NCBI GenBank assembly: GCA_902527525.1
Contig: CABZOW010000004.1
Coordinates: 1-54,666 of the forward strand
Length of the DNA stretch: 54,666 nucleotides
Origin: an uncultured Alphaproteobacteria bacterium
GTDB lineage: Bacteria > Pseudomonadota > Alphaproteobacteria > HIMB59
Direction: 5' to 3'
Positions 8,293 to 16,227 of this stretch are shown in pieces; the first letter of the stretch is position 1, and every line of letters begins with the position of its first letter. The notes under the pieces were generated by a model, which did not search any database, was not told where the DNA came from, and worked only from the letters and a program-made list of their open reading frames with translations. Made by a program: the position numbers and the translations under genes.

Positions 8293-9167
8293 ACTCACTT
8301 GTGATCACCCGTACAGGGACTCATTTAACTGTTCAAGATTTCGGAAGATTTCATTATCAACACTTAGGGGTTTCCCCCAGTGGTGCTATGGACCAACGAA
8401 TTATTAAAGAATTAGAAAAAATTATACCACTCCATCATAATCAATTTATTGAATTTGCCTATGTGGGACCATCAATAAAAGTAAAGGAGGGCTCTGTAAA
8501 AGTTTGTGTAGGTGGAAATTGTAATATGAATATACAAAAAAATAATGGTACTCAAATTATGTGTCAACCTTATAAGAGTATAAATTTATTTGAAGGGGAT
8601 GAGTTGAATATTCATAATACAATTGAAACTGTTTATGGTTACATCGCAGTTGAACATGGGCTTGGGTTAAATCCTTGTTTAAAAAGTTTCTCTACAGATA
8701 CAAAGGCGGGAATTGGCTCTATCAATAGGCCGTTGAAAGTTGATGATACCTTTGAAATTCTGGAAGATGTGAGTTCATGGGATCATCTATCCATACCAAA
8801 CCCTACTTACAAAAAGGAGACAAACTTTAAAGTTTATCCTGGTCCACAACTTCAATTTTTTACAGATCAAGCTCTACAATCGTTTATTAGCACTACTTTT
8901 ACAATATCAGCTCAAAGCGATCGGATGGGTATCAGGCTCAAAGGAGAGGCGATCCTCAGCTCTGAGTCACACGATATTTTGTCTGAGGGTATTTTACCGG
9001 GGTCTATTCAAGTACCCAGTGATGGGCAGCCTATTGTATTGATGCGAGATATCCCCTGCACTGGTGGATATCCAAAGATTGCAATTTTAAAAGAGAAAGA
9101 TATTTCCAAAATCTCTCAACTTCCTCCTGGAAGCCAAATTACGTTTGATTTACAAACAATCTATTAG
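8289..9167 (+). CDS. pxpC: 5-oxoprolinase subunit C (KipA-like biotin-dependent carboxyltransferase family)
   Basis: A 292-residue protein of the allophanate hydrolase subunit 2 family. It shows the N-terminal TVQDFGR....LGVSPSGAMD motif (residues 14-36), the YGYIAVEHGL region, VYPGPQLQFF, SDRMGIRLKG near residue 213 and EGILPGSIQVPSDGQPIVLMRD near residue 235. With PxpB it forms the catalytic part of 5-oxoprolinase. It starts by ATGA overlap with pxpB, so translation is probably coupled. The family alone does not exclude another lactam substrate, but pxpA next door supports 5-oxoproline. Confidence 0.88.
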   Translation: MNSLVITRTGTHLTVQDFGRFHYQHLGVSPSGAMDQRIIKELEKIIPLHHNQFIEFAYVGPSIKVKEGSVKVCVGGNCNMNIQKNNGTQIMCQPYKSINLFEGDELNIHNTIETVYGYIAVEHGLGLNPCLKSFSTDTKAGIGSINRPLKVDDTFEILEDVSSWDHLSIPNPTYKKETNFKVYPGPQLQFFTDQALQSFISTTFTISAQSDRMGIRLKGEAILSSESHDILSEGILPGSIQVPSDGQPIVLMRDIPCTGGYPKIAILKEKDISKISQLPPGSQITFDLQTIY

Positions 9168-9191
9168 CCAAATTTGTATGTATAATTAGAA

Positions 9192-9929
9192 ATGAAAATT
9201 TCAAATATTCAAGATCTCATTCCCTCATCGACTAAGTCAAATAGCGCTGTTGCCTCAAGGCAAGATGCTTTAGAAAAATTTAACTCTTTTAATCCTGCAC
9301 TCTATGCAAAGACAAGAAATTTTCTCAATGGACAAATTTCTAGATTATCTGCTCACATCAAATATGGAATTATTTCAAATAAAGAGATTTATGAACTTGT
9401 TCGAGATAAATATGCTTTTAATGAAAGCGAAAAATTTATCCAAGAATTAGCATGGAGAGATTTTTGGAGAAGTTACGCCTATCATCATCCCGATCAACTG
9501 TGGACAGATGTGGAAGAATATAAAACAGGATTTCAAGCACATGAGTATCAAGATGACTTGCCTGAAGACATCACATCTGCAAAAACTCCAACACAAGTAA
9601 TCAATGTTTTTATCGATCAGCTTCTTACTACTGGATATCTGCATAACCACTCACGTATGTATTTGGCCTCTTATATTGTTCATTTTAGAAGAGTGAAGTG
9701 GCAGGCAGGAGCAAAGTTTTTTCTCAGTCATTTACTAGACGGTGATATTGCGAGTAATAACTTTTCTTGGCAATGGATAGCGAGTACCTTTGCAGGAAAG
9801 CCTTATATTTTTAATTTAGAAAATGTCCATAAATACTGTCACCGCTCAATTGAGATTATAACTGAGAAAAACCAAGAAATAGATGGAAGCTATGAGGAGA
9901 TTAGTGCGAGGCTCTTTCCCAATTTATGA
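9192..9929 (+). CDS. FAD-binding domain of a cryptochrome/photolyase, encoded as a separate protein
   Basis: A 245-residue, all-helical protein corresponding to the C-terminal FAD-binding domain of photolyases. Seen are the region FLNGQISRLSAHIKYG (phosphate and FAD contacts), ELAWRDFWRSYAYHHP, the NHSRMYLASYIVHF segment, and the DGDIASNNFSWQWIASTFAGKPYIFN motif that surrounds the flavin and the electron-transfer Trp chain. The N-terminal alpha/beta antenna domain is absent. The following gene, overlapping by 4 bases, looks like a piece of that domain, giving a split photolyase with the usual order reversed. It may repair UV lesions or act as a blue-light receptor. The FAD fold is secure; the exact activity is not. 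Confidence 0.82.
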   Translation: MKISNIQDLIPSSTKSNSAVASRQDALEKFNSFNPALYAKTRNFLNGQISRLSAHIKYGIISNKEIYELVRDKYAFNESEKFIQELAWRDFWRSYAYHHPDQLWTDVEEYKTGFQAHEYQDDLPEDITSAKTPTQVINVFIDQLLTTGYLHNHSRMYLASYIVHFRRVKWQAGAKFFLSHLLDGDIASNNFSWQWIASTFAGKPYIFNLENVHKYCHRSIEIITEKNQEIDGSYEEISARLFPNL

Positions 9930-10321
9930 ACCTGATCTTTTTATATGATGAGTTCATGAGGGTGCCTCTAGGCATTGAGGGAAATCCTGTATACATCTTT
10001 GACAATACCTTGAGTGAGGGCTACGAACTCAGTGAAAAAATCATTGAAAATAGATACTTTTTGGCCAAAGAGGCAGGAGCTGAGATATATCAGGGAGACA
10101 CATACGAGATATTGCAAGAAATTCATAGTCAAAATCCCATATCGAAAATCACAACCAAAGCTACTTTTAGGCCAGTGTACCAAGAGTTATTTCAAAAGCT
10201 CGGTGATGCATATGATTTAGAGCAATTGCCCGATTACTTCTTGTTACAGGACAATTATCTTCAACCTGCAAAAAGATTTTTTCAGTATTGGAACAAAATC
10301 AAGAAAAATTTAAAATACTAG
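9926..10321 (+). CDS. Short protein resembling the N-terminal (antenna) domain of photolyase
   Basis: A 131-residue protein. It starts MNLIFLYDEFM, then GNPVYIFDNTL, a helical segment with RYFLAKEAGAEIYQGDTYEILQEI, and ITTKATFRPVY. This strand/helix succession (beta strand, then V-IFD, then 'GD...L' and a threonine-rich strand) is how the alpha/beta N-domain of cryptochromes and photolyases runs, but shortened. The gene overlaps the FAD-domain gene by 4 bases, so the two products are probably made together and may assemble into one enzyme. No chromophore-binding residues can be assigned. The homology is a pattern judgement and could be wrong; an unrelated Rossmann-like protein is the alternative. 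Confidence 0.55.
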   Translation: MNLIFLYDEFMRVPLGIEGNPVYIFDNTLSEGYELSEKIIENRYFLAKEAGAEIYQGDTYEILQEIHSQNPISKITTKATFRPVYQELFQKLGDAYDLEQLPDYFLLQDNYLQPAKRFFQYWNKIKKNLKY

Positions 10322-10323
10322 AC

Positions 10324-10524
10324 ATGGCAGAGAAGTGTAAATACTGCGAGGGAGAATTATCCGTCATGGATAGCGTCTACATTGAGTCTGAAATTCGAAC
10401 AGCCCCAAAGAAAGTACAAAACCTAATTAAAAGTCATCACAATCTTGTCTGCTATATGTGTTACAAAAAGCTAAAAGCTATCAAAGTTATCAATACTGAA
10501 GATAAAAATAAAAAAGTTAATTAA
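10324..10524 (+). CDS. Small zinc-ribbon-like protein
   Basis: A 66-residue protein. The ATG at 10324, three bases after the preceding stop, is preferred over an upstream in-frame ATG at 10288 that lies inside the previous gene. Two CxxC knuckles, KCKYCEGEL near residues 4-12 and LVCYMCYKKL near residues 41-50, suggest one zinc site. The rest is basic. It is the last gene of the plus-strand group with the split photolyase and overlaps the end of the convergent acyl-CoA synthetase by 4 bases. Function is unknown. Confidence 0.6.
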   Translation: MAEKCKYCEGELSVMDSVYIESEIRTAPKKVQNLIKSHHNLVCYMCYKKLKAIKVINTEDKNKKVN

Positions 10525-12148
10525 AGTTTTTTGACTGTTTCTCTTAGTTCGTACTTTTGGATTTTACCCGTTGACGTTTTTGGCAAGACTTGGAATACAA
10601 AAGTTTTAGGCATTTTAAAACCTGCTAAATGCTCTCGGCAAAATTTCTTGAGCTCATCTTCCTCAACTGTTTGACCGTCGGCCAATTCGATAAAGGCACA
10701 GGGTGTCTCCCCCCCACTTTTCATCAGGCCTTGCTACTACCGCTGCCAGTGATACGGCAGGATGCCTTGTAATAATATTTTCGATTTCTACAGAGGAGAT
10801 ATTCTCACCCCCACTAATGATGATATCCTTTGATCGATCTTTAACTTGGATATATCCACTGGGGTGCATTACTGCCAAGTCCCCGGAGTGAAACCATCCA
10901 CTTTTCATAGACTCCTTGGAGGCTTCTTCATTTTTATAATATCCCATCATCACAGTGTTTCCTCGGATCATAATCTCACCCATGGTTTCTCCATCAGAGG
11001 GAACCGGTTCGAGCGTATCGGGATTCATAACCGATACCATTTCGGTGTGCGGATAGCGGACTCCTTGATAAGCTTTCAACTCAGAGCGCTTATCTTCCGC
11101 TAAACTATTCCATTCCTTATTCCAAGCACAGTGAACGACGTGGCCATAAGTTTCAGTGAGCCCGTAAACATGCATAACCTCAAAGCCCAAGGACTCCATT
11201 TTTTGGAGAATTGAACTGGGCGGCGGGGCTCCCGCAGTCATAACATAAACCTTATTTTTCAATGCCTTTTGATCTTCAGCTGGAGCATTGGCGATCATAT
11301 TTAGAACAATCGGAGCGCCTCCAAAATGCGTTACATCATATTCATCGATTAATTCAAAAATTTCTTTAACAACAATATTTCTAATAAAAATCACACGCGC
11401 GTGCAGCATCGCCAGAGTCCAAGGATACCCCCAGCCGTTACAGTGAAACATAGGAACGGTATATAGGTACGTCAGGCGGTTAGGCATGTTCCAGGCGCTG
11501 ATACTTCCCATTGACATTAAATAAGATCCTCGATGATGGTAAACGACACCTTTAGGGTTTCCTGTCGTGCCCGAAGTGTAGCTGAGTGAAATTGCTTGCC
11601 ACTCATCATCTGGTCTAATCCATTCAAACCCTTCGTCACCTGTTTCTAAAAAACTCTCATATTCTAATTTTCCTATTGCGGGGATATCTCCAAGGCCCGC
11701 TTGTTTGTCGTCAATGTCAATGACCGTGATCTCCCTGTCAACTTGTGCTATGGCATCCACTACTACATTGTGAAATTGTCGATCTACAATAAAAACTTTA
11801 CAGTCACTGTGATCTAGGATGTAAGCAACAGTTCTTGTGTCGAGGCGAGTATTGATTGTATTCACGACGCCCCCCCGTCATAGGCACAGAATAGTGTGCT
11901 TCAAACATTTCAGGTGTATTAGCTGCCATAATAGAGACAACATCACCCTTACCAATACCTACTTTTGTTAAAGCGCTTGCAAATCGAGTACAGCGGTCAT
12001 AAACCTGTCTCCAAGAATATTTTCTCTCTTTATATACTAAAGCTTCGTAGTCGGGATAGACGTCTTTGATGCGGTCAAGGAAACTGATGGGAGTTAAGGG
12101 AACAAAGTTTGCATCATTTTTATGCATTCCTTGTTCAAAATTACTCAT
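10521..12148 (-). pseudogene. AMP-binding acyl-CoA synthetase, interrupted by two +1 frameshifts
   Basis: Three adjacent reading frames (12148 to about 11871, about 11870 to 10712, and about 10711 to 10521) together encode one acyl-CoA synthetase of about 540 residues. Seen in order are the N-terminal segment with EALVYKERKYSWRQVYDR, the P-loop YTSGTTGNPKGV, MFHCNGWGYPW, TAGAPPP, YGLTETYGH, the hinge-region SGDLAVMHPSGYIQVKDRSKDIIISGGENIS, and the catalytic Lys region LPKTSTGKIQKYELR. Both breaks fall in runs of seven G on the coding strand (plus-strand C7 at 11870-11876 and 10709-10715), and in both a G6 run would restore the frame exactly. Systematic homopolymer miscalls are therefore likely, and the gene may be intact. 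It abuts the FadN-like gene. It resembles the medium-chain/DmdB-like group, but its substrate cannot be fixed. Confidence 0.85.
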
Positions 12149-14487
12149 TAGTTTTTTAGTCTTCTCCCTGTAGACAACATTGCATGGATCCTATCCCTCG
12201 TCTTATTGGATTGTATTAAATTTATCAAAGACTGTCGCTCTAAATTATATAAGTCCGCTTCGCTCAATTCTTTTGATTTGGTTGTGTCTCCACCACTAAG
12301 GACGTCCGCTAAATGAAGACCAATATCCACATCGTAGCCAAAAATAATGTTTTTTTGCTCCAAACCTAACAAAACTTGGTGCATTTTCTCTTTTACTTCA
12401 GGGCCGCTAAGAACGAACTTCGGCTTTTCTGGAGCGGAGTAACCCTCTTTTAAAGCAGCTACTTGTTTGAACGCTTCGACTAAAAGATTATCTCGGTTCA
12501 AAACAAAAATATCACTGTCTAAGAAAAATTTGTGCTTTTTGGCTTGGAGCGGAGAGTGTGCCATCAGCCCATACCCTATAATATCAAATACTTGTAGGGC
12601 TGCTTGATCGTGATCGCTTGTATATTTATCATCTTGCACCCATCTCCATAACAGTTCTTTACATCCACCACCGCCTGGTACCAGACCCACGCCTGTCTCG
12701 ACTAGGCCCAGCGTACTATTCATGTGAGCGACCATTTTAGAAGTTTGGCATGCCACTTCAAAACCTCCTCCAATAGCGAGTCCCGCGACAGCACTGACTG
12801 TGGGCTTGGTTGCGTATTTCATTTTCTTACATGCAGATTGGAAATCAGATAGGTATTTATCAATCCCTTTCCAGTCTTTCACGTCCGCTAAGCCAATCAT
12901 GGTATTTAAATCAGCACCGGCGGAGAAATTCATTGCCTCATTATAGACGACAAGGCCTTGATAATTATCTTGCTCAAGGCGATCAACCGACTCCTCTAAT
13001 ATTTTCATCGCATCTGCATTCAGAGCGTTTGCCTTGGTGTGAAATTCACAACACAGTATTTTTTGTTCACGCGGCTCGTCGGTAAACTGCCATACAGTAG
13101 CTGCAAAATTTCTAGATAAATGATTAGCGTATTTTTTGTGATCACCGAGTCGGCGTACATCCTCTCCTCGAGAGATAAACTTCATACCTGCCTCATGATC
13201 ATAAGCTCGTGAAGAGGTGGAGTCGTAAGGCTCTTGTTTTAGTCCAATCATGGTTTTTAATAATTCGGGAATTTCTTGTTTTTCATCCTGAAGTCGTTGA
13301 ACAAATCTGGTGAGCCCGTACTCATTCAATAATTCAAATGGACCCTCATTCCAATTAAATCCCATCCGAAGGGCATCATCGATGTCTGTCACATTTGATG
13401 AGACTTCAGGGATGCAAAAAGCGCTGTAATTAATGATTTTGGCGAGTACTGCAAAAGCATATCGGCCATATTCACTATCGTCATCAAGAAGGGCTTTAAT
13501 CCCCTCTTTCTCAACTCTTCGAGCAATTTCTAAATCGACTTTATCGAAATCATAATAACTCATATCTGAGGTATTCATCGCCTTGACGATTTCATCATCA
13601 TCAACGATTGTAGTTTGGTAAAAACCACCAGGACCCTTATTTCCATTAAATCCTTTTTCTAATAATTTCTCGACCAAGGGATGAGGTGCGACCACATCCA
13701 TAAAGGGATCATTTTCTTGTAATTCTTTTTTAAAACTTGCAAGCACATCTTTCATCAGATCAATTCCAATGAGATCGTATAATCCAAAAACACCTGTTTT
13801 AGGAATTCCTAAAGGTCGACCAAATAGTGCATCGGCGATTTCTACTGGAAGGCCTCGCTCTAACGCTTCATACATCGCGACCTGCATCGCGTACACACCA
13901 ATACGATTACCGATAAAGCCCGGGGTATCGTTACAATTTACAATTCCTTTACCCAGTTCATTTTGACAAAAGTCACGAAGGCCACTCATCTTATCTTTGT
14001 TCATCGTTGGTGTTTCAACAATCTCTAATAATCTCATAAATCGAACGGGATTGAAAAAGTGCGTAATACAAAAATCAGCTTTCATGGTATCTGACATTTC
14101 TTGAGTCAAAATTGAAAGAGGAATGGTAGATGTGTTAGATGAAATGATGGAGTTGGGGCTACGAACTTTATCAATTTGAGAATAAAGCTTATGCTTGATG
14201 TCTATACGCTCAACGACTGCCTCAATCACCCAGTCAGCATCTTTGATTTCATCAAAGTCATCTTCGAGGTTACCAGGTTTAATATGTTCCAGACGGGAGC
14301 GCTCCACTAAAAGGGGTGGGTCTGACTTTTTAATTATATCTATGGCGTTTTCTGAAATTTGGTTCGCTGACTCCTTACCCTTTAGATCGAGTAGGATAAC
14401 TTCGCGATTGGAGTTAGCTAAATGAGCGGCAATACCAGAGCCCATTGTGCCTGCTCCTATTACAACAATTTTTTTAAACGCAGTCAT
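12148..14487 (-). CDS. FadN-type 3-hydroxyacyl-CoA dehydrogenase / enoyl-CoA hydratase
   Basis: A 779-residue bifunctional beta-oxidation enzyme. The start at 14487 (MTAFKKIVVIGAG) is preferred over an upstream in-frame ATG at 14703, whose extension runs into the neighbouring gene. The N-terminal half is the NAD-binding dehydrogenase (GAGTMGSGIAAHLA at residues about 10-23, the catalytic His in THFFNPVRFM, ETPTM, TPGFIGNRIG). The C-terminal half is a crotonase domain (NALNADAMK, FSAGADLNTM oxyanion-hole segment, AGLAIGGGFE, LVETGVGLVPGGGG). Dehydrogenase-first order is that of Bacillus FadN, not of FadB, where the hydratase comes first. It is read just before the acyl-CoA synthetase, which would activate the fatty acid. 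The block looks richer in GC than its surroundings. Confidence 0.88.
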   Translation of the reverse strand: MTAFKKIVVIGAGTMGSGIAAHLANSNREVILLDLKGKESANQISENAIDIIKKSDPPLLVERSRLEHIKPGNLEDDFDEIKDADWVIEAVVERIDIKHKLYSQIDKVRSPNSIISSNTSTIPLSILTQEMSDTMKADFCITHFFNPVRFMRLLEIVETPTMNKDKMSGLRDFCQNELGKGIVNCNDTPGFIGNRIGVYAMQVAMYEALERGLPVEIADALFGRPLGIPKTGVFGLYDLIGIDLMKDVLASFKKELQENDPFMDVVAPHPLVEKLLEKGFNGNKGPGGFYQTTIVDDDEIVKAMNTSDMSYYDFDKVDLEIARRVEKEGIKALLDDDSEYGRYAFAVLAKIINYSAFCIPEVSSNVTDIDDALRMGFNWNEGPFELLNEYGLTRFVQRLQDEKQEIPELLKTMIGLKQEPYDSTSSRAYDHEAGMKFISRGEDVRRLGDHKKYANHLSRNFAATVWQFTDEPREQKILCCEFHTKANALNADAMKILEESVDRLEQDNYQGLVVYNEAMNFSAGADLNTMIGLADVKDWKGIDKYLSDFQSACKKMKYATKPTVSAVAGLAIGGGFEVACQTSKMVAHMNSTLGLVETGVGLVPGGGGCKELLWRWVQDDKYTSDHDQAALQVFDIIGYGLMAHSPLQAKKHKFFLDSDIFVLNRDNLLVEAFKQVAALKEGYSAPEKPKFVLSGPEVKEKMHQVLLGLEQKNIIFGYDVDIGLHLADVLSGGDTTKSKELSEADLYNLERQSLINLIQSNKTRDRIHAMLSTGRRLKN

Positions 14488-14593
14488 GATTAAGCACGAG
14501 ATAATAGCAAAAAGAGTCCTTGTGTTAAGAGTAATCGACCCCAATTCCCACATATTTTGACACAACCAAAAAATACCTATAAATAATGATTTT

Positions 14594-15013
14594 TTAGTAA
14601 TATTCATAGGTTTTGGTCTTTCTTTTGGTCTTGGAGACAAACTCGAAGGGGTCAATCCAGCACCCATAGCGAGAATCGTGACCAAGATCAGGACTGTAAG
14701 CACGGATGCGTTGATGGATCGCTAGTTTCTTATTTTTCAACCGTTCGGTGGGTTCGTTCATCGAAATCACTAAATCCAACTCTCCCACCTCCGCGCTACA
14801 AGAAACCCCTCCAACAGATACCTGACAATCCCCTCGAACTTCCACCCTCTCCTCTAAAGGCTGAGGGAGTTCAACCAGCTCATCACGAGACGGAAGCACA
14901 AAGTGTATGCCAGAGTCTTGAGTGTAACGATCCTCCAATCGAGAGGATTGGCTATAGTCACTGATTAAATGAGAAAGCGGTTTCTGCCTTCGAAGCCAAT
15001 AATATTTCCTCAT
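14594..15013 (-). CDS. Hypothetical protein
   Basis: A 139-residue protein with no recognised domain. The N-terminus is aromatic and basic (RKYYWLRRQKPLSHL), the middle is acidic (ELVELPQPLEERVEV), and the C-terminal 20 residues are strongly basic. It overlaps the stop of the 195-residue gene upstream by 4 bases, so the two are almost certainly translated together. The base composition is like the neighbouring GC-richer block and unlike the AT-rich remainder of the window. Function is unknown; the tight four-gene string (14594-16198) of unknown proteins suggests a transferred cassette. Confidence 0.55.
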   Translation of the reverse strand: MRKYYWLRRQKPLSHLISDYSQSSRLEDRYTQDSGIHFVLPSRDELVELPQPLEERVEVRGDCQVSVGGVSCSAEVGELDLVISMNEPTERLKNKKLAIHQRIRAYSPDLGHDSRYGCWIDPFEFVSKTKRKTKTYEYY

Positions 15014-15597
15014 GCATACCTACCCTGCTTCATCTCTAATAATTTTTCTAGTAACTTGAAATACTTTGAAGTGGTGCGTGTTTGAATTTCTTCTAAGACC
15101 ATTAAGCTTTGATGGCTATTCACATCTCGTTTAAAGGCAATAGCTAGCAACTCTTCACTTTTTTTTAATTCAAGCTTCTCCCCTTTCTTCAAATAGCTCC
15201 TCGAAAGTTTTCGAGTTCTGCGAAAATCTAGAAGCAAATCAGATCGGTAGTAATCTAACATCTCAGTGCTTAAAACAGCACTTTCCATAGAGGCTAAGCG
15301 TCTAAACTTCCACGCACAAAAAATAAATTGATCGACTAAATCATTTTCAAGAATATTTCGGGGCTGCCAATGATCGACCATGGCTCGGTGGTACTGCTCA
15401 AACTCTGCCAGATCTTCACCCAGCGCAATATACTTATTCGAGTATCCGCCATGACAGTAGGCATTCAAACAGGATCGCTGTTTACCCCTCTCCGTCACCG
15501 GACCGAGTCCCAACGAGCCATTTCTTTTACTCGCCTCTATTTGTTTTGCCGAGCGGACCTTCACCAGCACCTGTCCAATAGCTACCCTACTCAGCAT
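15010..15597 (-). CDS. Uncharacterised protein with an N-GSxGPVTxxGK motif and a long helical C-terminus
   Basis: A 195-residue protein. Near residues 23-50 it has SKRNGSLGLGPVTERGKQRS followed by a short N-A-Y-C-H-G-G-Y segment. This resembles a widespread uncharacterised group of bacterial proteins whose N-termini read like 'N..KSTGPVT.EGK.RSS.NA..HG'. The following region ALGEDLAEFEQYHRAMVDHWQP and the long helical stretch with charged repeats (residues about 75-190) also fit that group. No catalytic motif is visible. It sits between the 139-residue and 64-residue unknown genes with overlaps at both ends. The family resemblance is from memory of the pattern, not a search. Confidence 0.55.
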   Translation of the reverse strand: MLSRVAIGQVLVKVRSAKQIEASKRNGSLGLGPVTERGKQRSCLNAYCHGGYSNKYIALGEDLAEFEQYHRAMVDHWQPRNILENDLVDQFIFCAWKFRRLASMESAVLSTEMLDYYRSDLLLDFRRTRKLSRSYLKKGEKLELKKSEELLAIAFKRDVNSHQSLMVLEEIQTRTTSKYFKLLEKLLEMKQGRYA

Positions 15598-15782
15598 CGT
15601 CTTCTCCCATCATCGAAATCAGGAAAGAGGCGCCGCATTCGCTGCAGATACTCTGTTTTAGGTTTAGGGATAATCTCCTCTTTTCTCATAAACCCATCTT
15701 CATCATAAATAAATTTATATTTTTTTTTAAGCTCTTTAGGCCGACGGACGTAATACCGATGGTTGTAAAAAAATGATGCCAT
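15591..15782 (-). CDS. Small basic hypothetical protein
   Basis: A 63-residue protein rich in Lys, Arg and Tyr (FFYNHRYYVRRPKELKKKYKF). The ATG at 15782 is chosen because AAAGGAG lies five bases before it on the minus strand; a GTG two codons upstream lies inside this ribosome site. It ends overlapping the start of the 195-residue gene by 7 bases, making it the first gene of an unknown three-gene operon. No domain is recognised. Confidence 0.5.
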   Translation of the reverse strand: MASFFYNHRYYVRRPKELKKKYKFIYDEDGFMRKEEIIPKPKTEYLQRMRRLFPDFDDGRRRC

Positions 15783-15838
15783 GATCACTCCTTTGTTGTT
15801 GTTTATTAGGAGAGATTATGAGTGTTAGCAGGTATCTT

Positions 15839-16198
15839 TCACCTACGGGAAACCTTTCTGTCCCGTTTTTTTTGTTCTTTATCTAGCCAAATATATTGTT
15901 GAAATTCGGGCTTTCTTTTCAAATCTTCCCATTTTCGAATGAGTGATTTCCAATGATCTTTTGCCATAGAACGACCCAGTCTTGTGTAATATCCATCTAA
16001 TGCCTGCATATGGGTAAATTCATCATGATAATATAATTTTTTAGCTGCCTTCTCATGTGAGCCATATTTTTCGACAAAATGCTGATAAATCTCAAGGAAA
16101 CGTTGATCCATCTTAACTTCATCTCTATGCTTAAATGGTTTCTTATTAATTAAATGACGAGCCAACTGCTGCCAAAGTATTTTATAATTAGTGCTCAT
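15839..16198 (-). CDS. Hypothetical basic helical protein
   Basis: A 119-residue protein, mostly helical and basic, with many aromatic residues. The N-terminal half contains RFLEIYQHFVEKYGSHEKAAKKLYYHDEFTHMQALDGYYTRLGRSMAKDHW, which could form a small DNA-binding or helical bundle fold, but I recognise no family. Its start at 16198 lies 29 bases from that of the divergent cytosine methyltransferase, so they share a regulatory region. It may be a restriction-modification accessory or simply a neighbour. On the plus strand its 3' end also contains a hairpin with a T8 tail (15844-15872). Confidence 0.5.
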   Translation of the reverse strand: MSTNYKILWQQLARHLINKKPFKHRDEVKMDQRFLEIYQHFVEKYGSHEKAAKKLYYHDEFTHMQALDGYYTRLGRSMAKDHWKSLIRKWEDLKRKPEFQQYIWLDKEQKKRDRKVSRR

Positions 16199-16227
16199 AA
16201 TTATTTACTAAAACTATATAAATTAAA

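Noticed and set aside
10703-11103. Plus-strand frames inside the acyl-CoA synthetase
   Set aside because: They are antisense shadows of conserved motifs of the synthetase.
15803-15872. 22-codon plus-strand ORF with a Shine-Dalgarno-like site and a T8-tailed hairpin
   Set aside because: It is antisense to the 3' end of the 119-residue gene, there is no other evidence, and a hairpin of 6 pairs is common in this composition. Listed only as a note.
16199-16227. Operator search in front of the cytosine methylase
   Set aside because: No GTGAAA-N14-TTTCAC is present, so the methylase seems not to share the operator.
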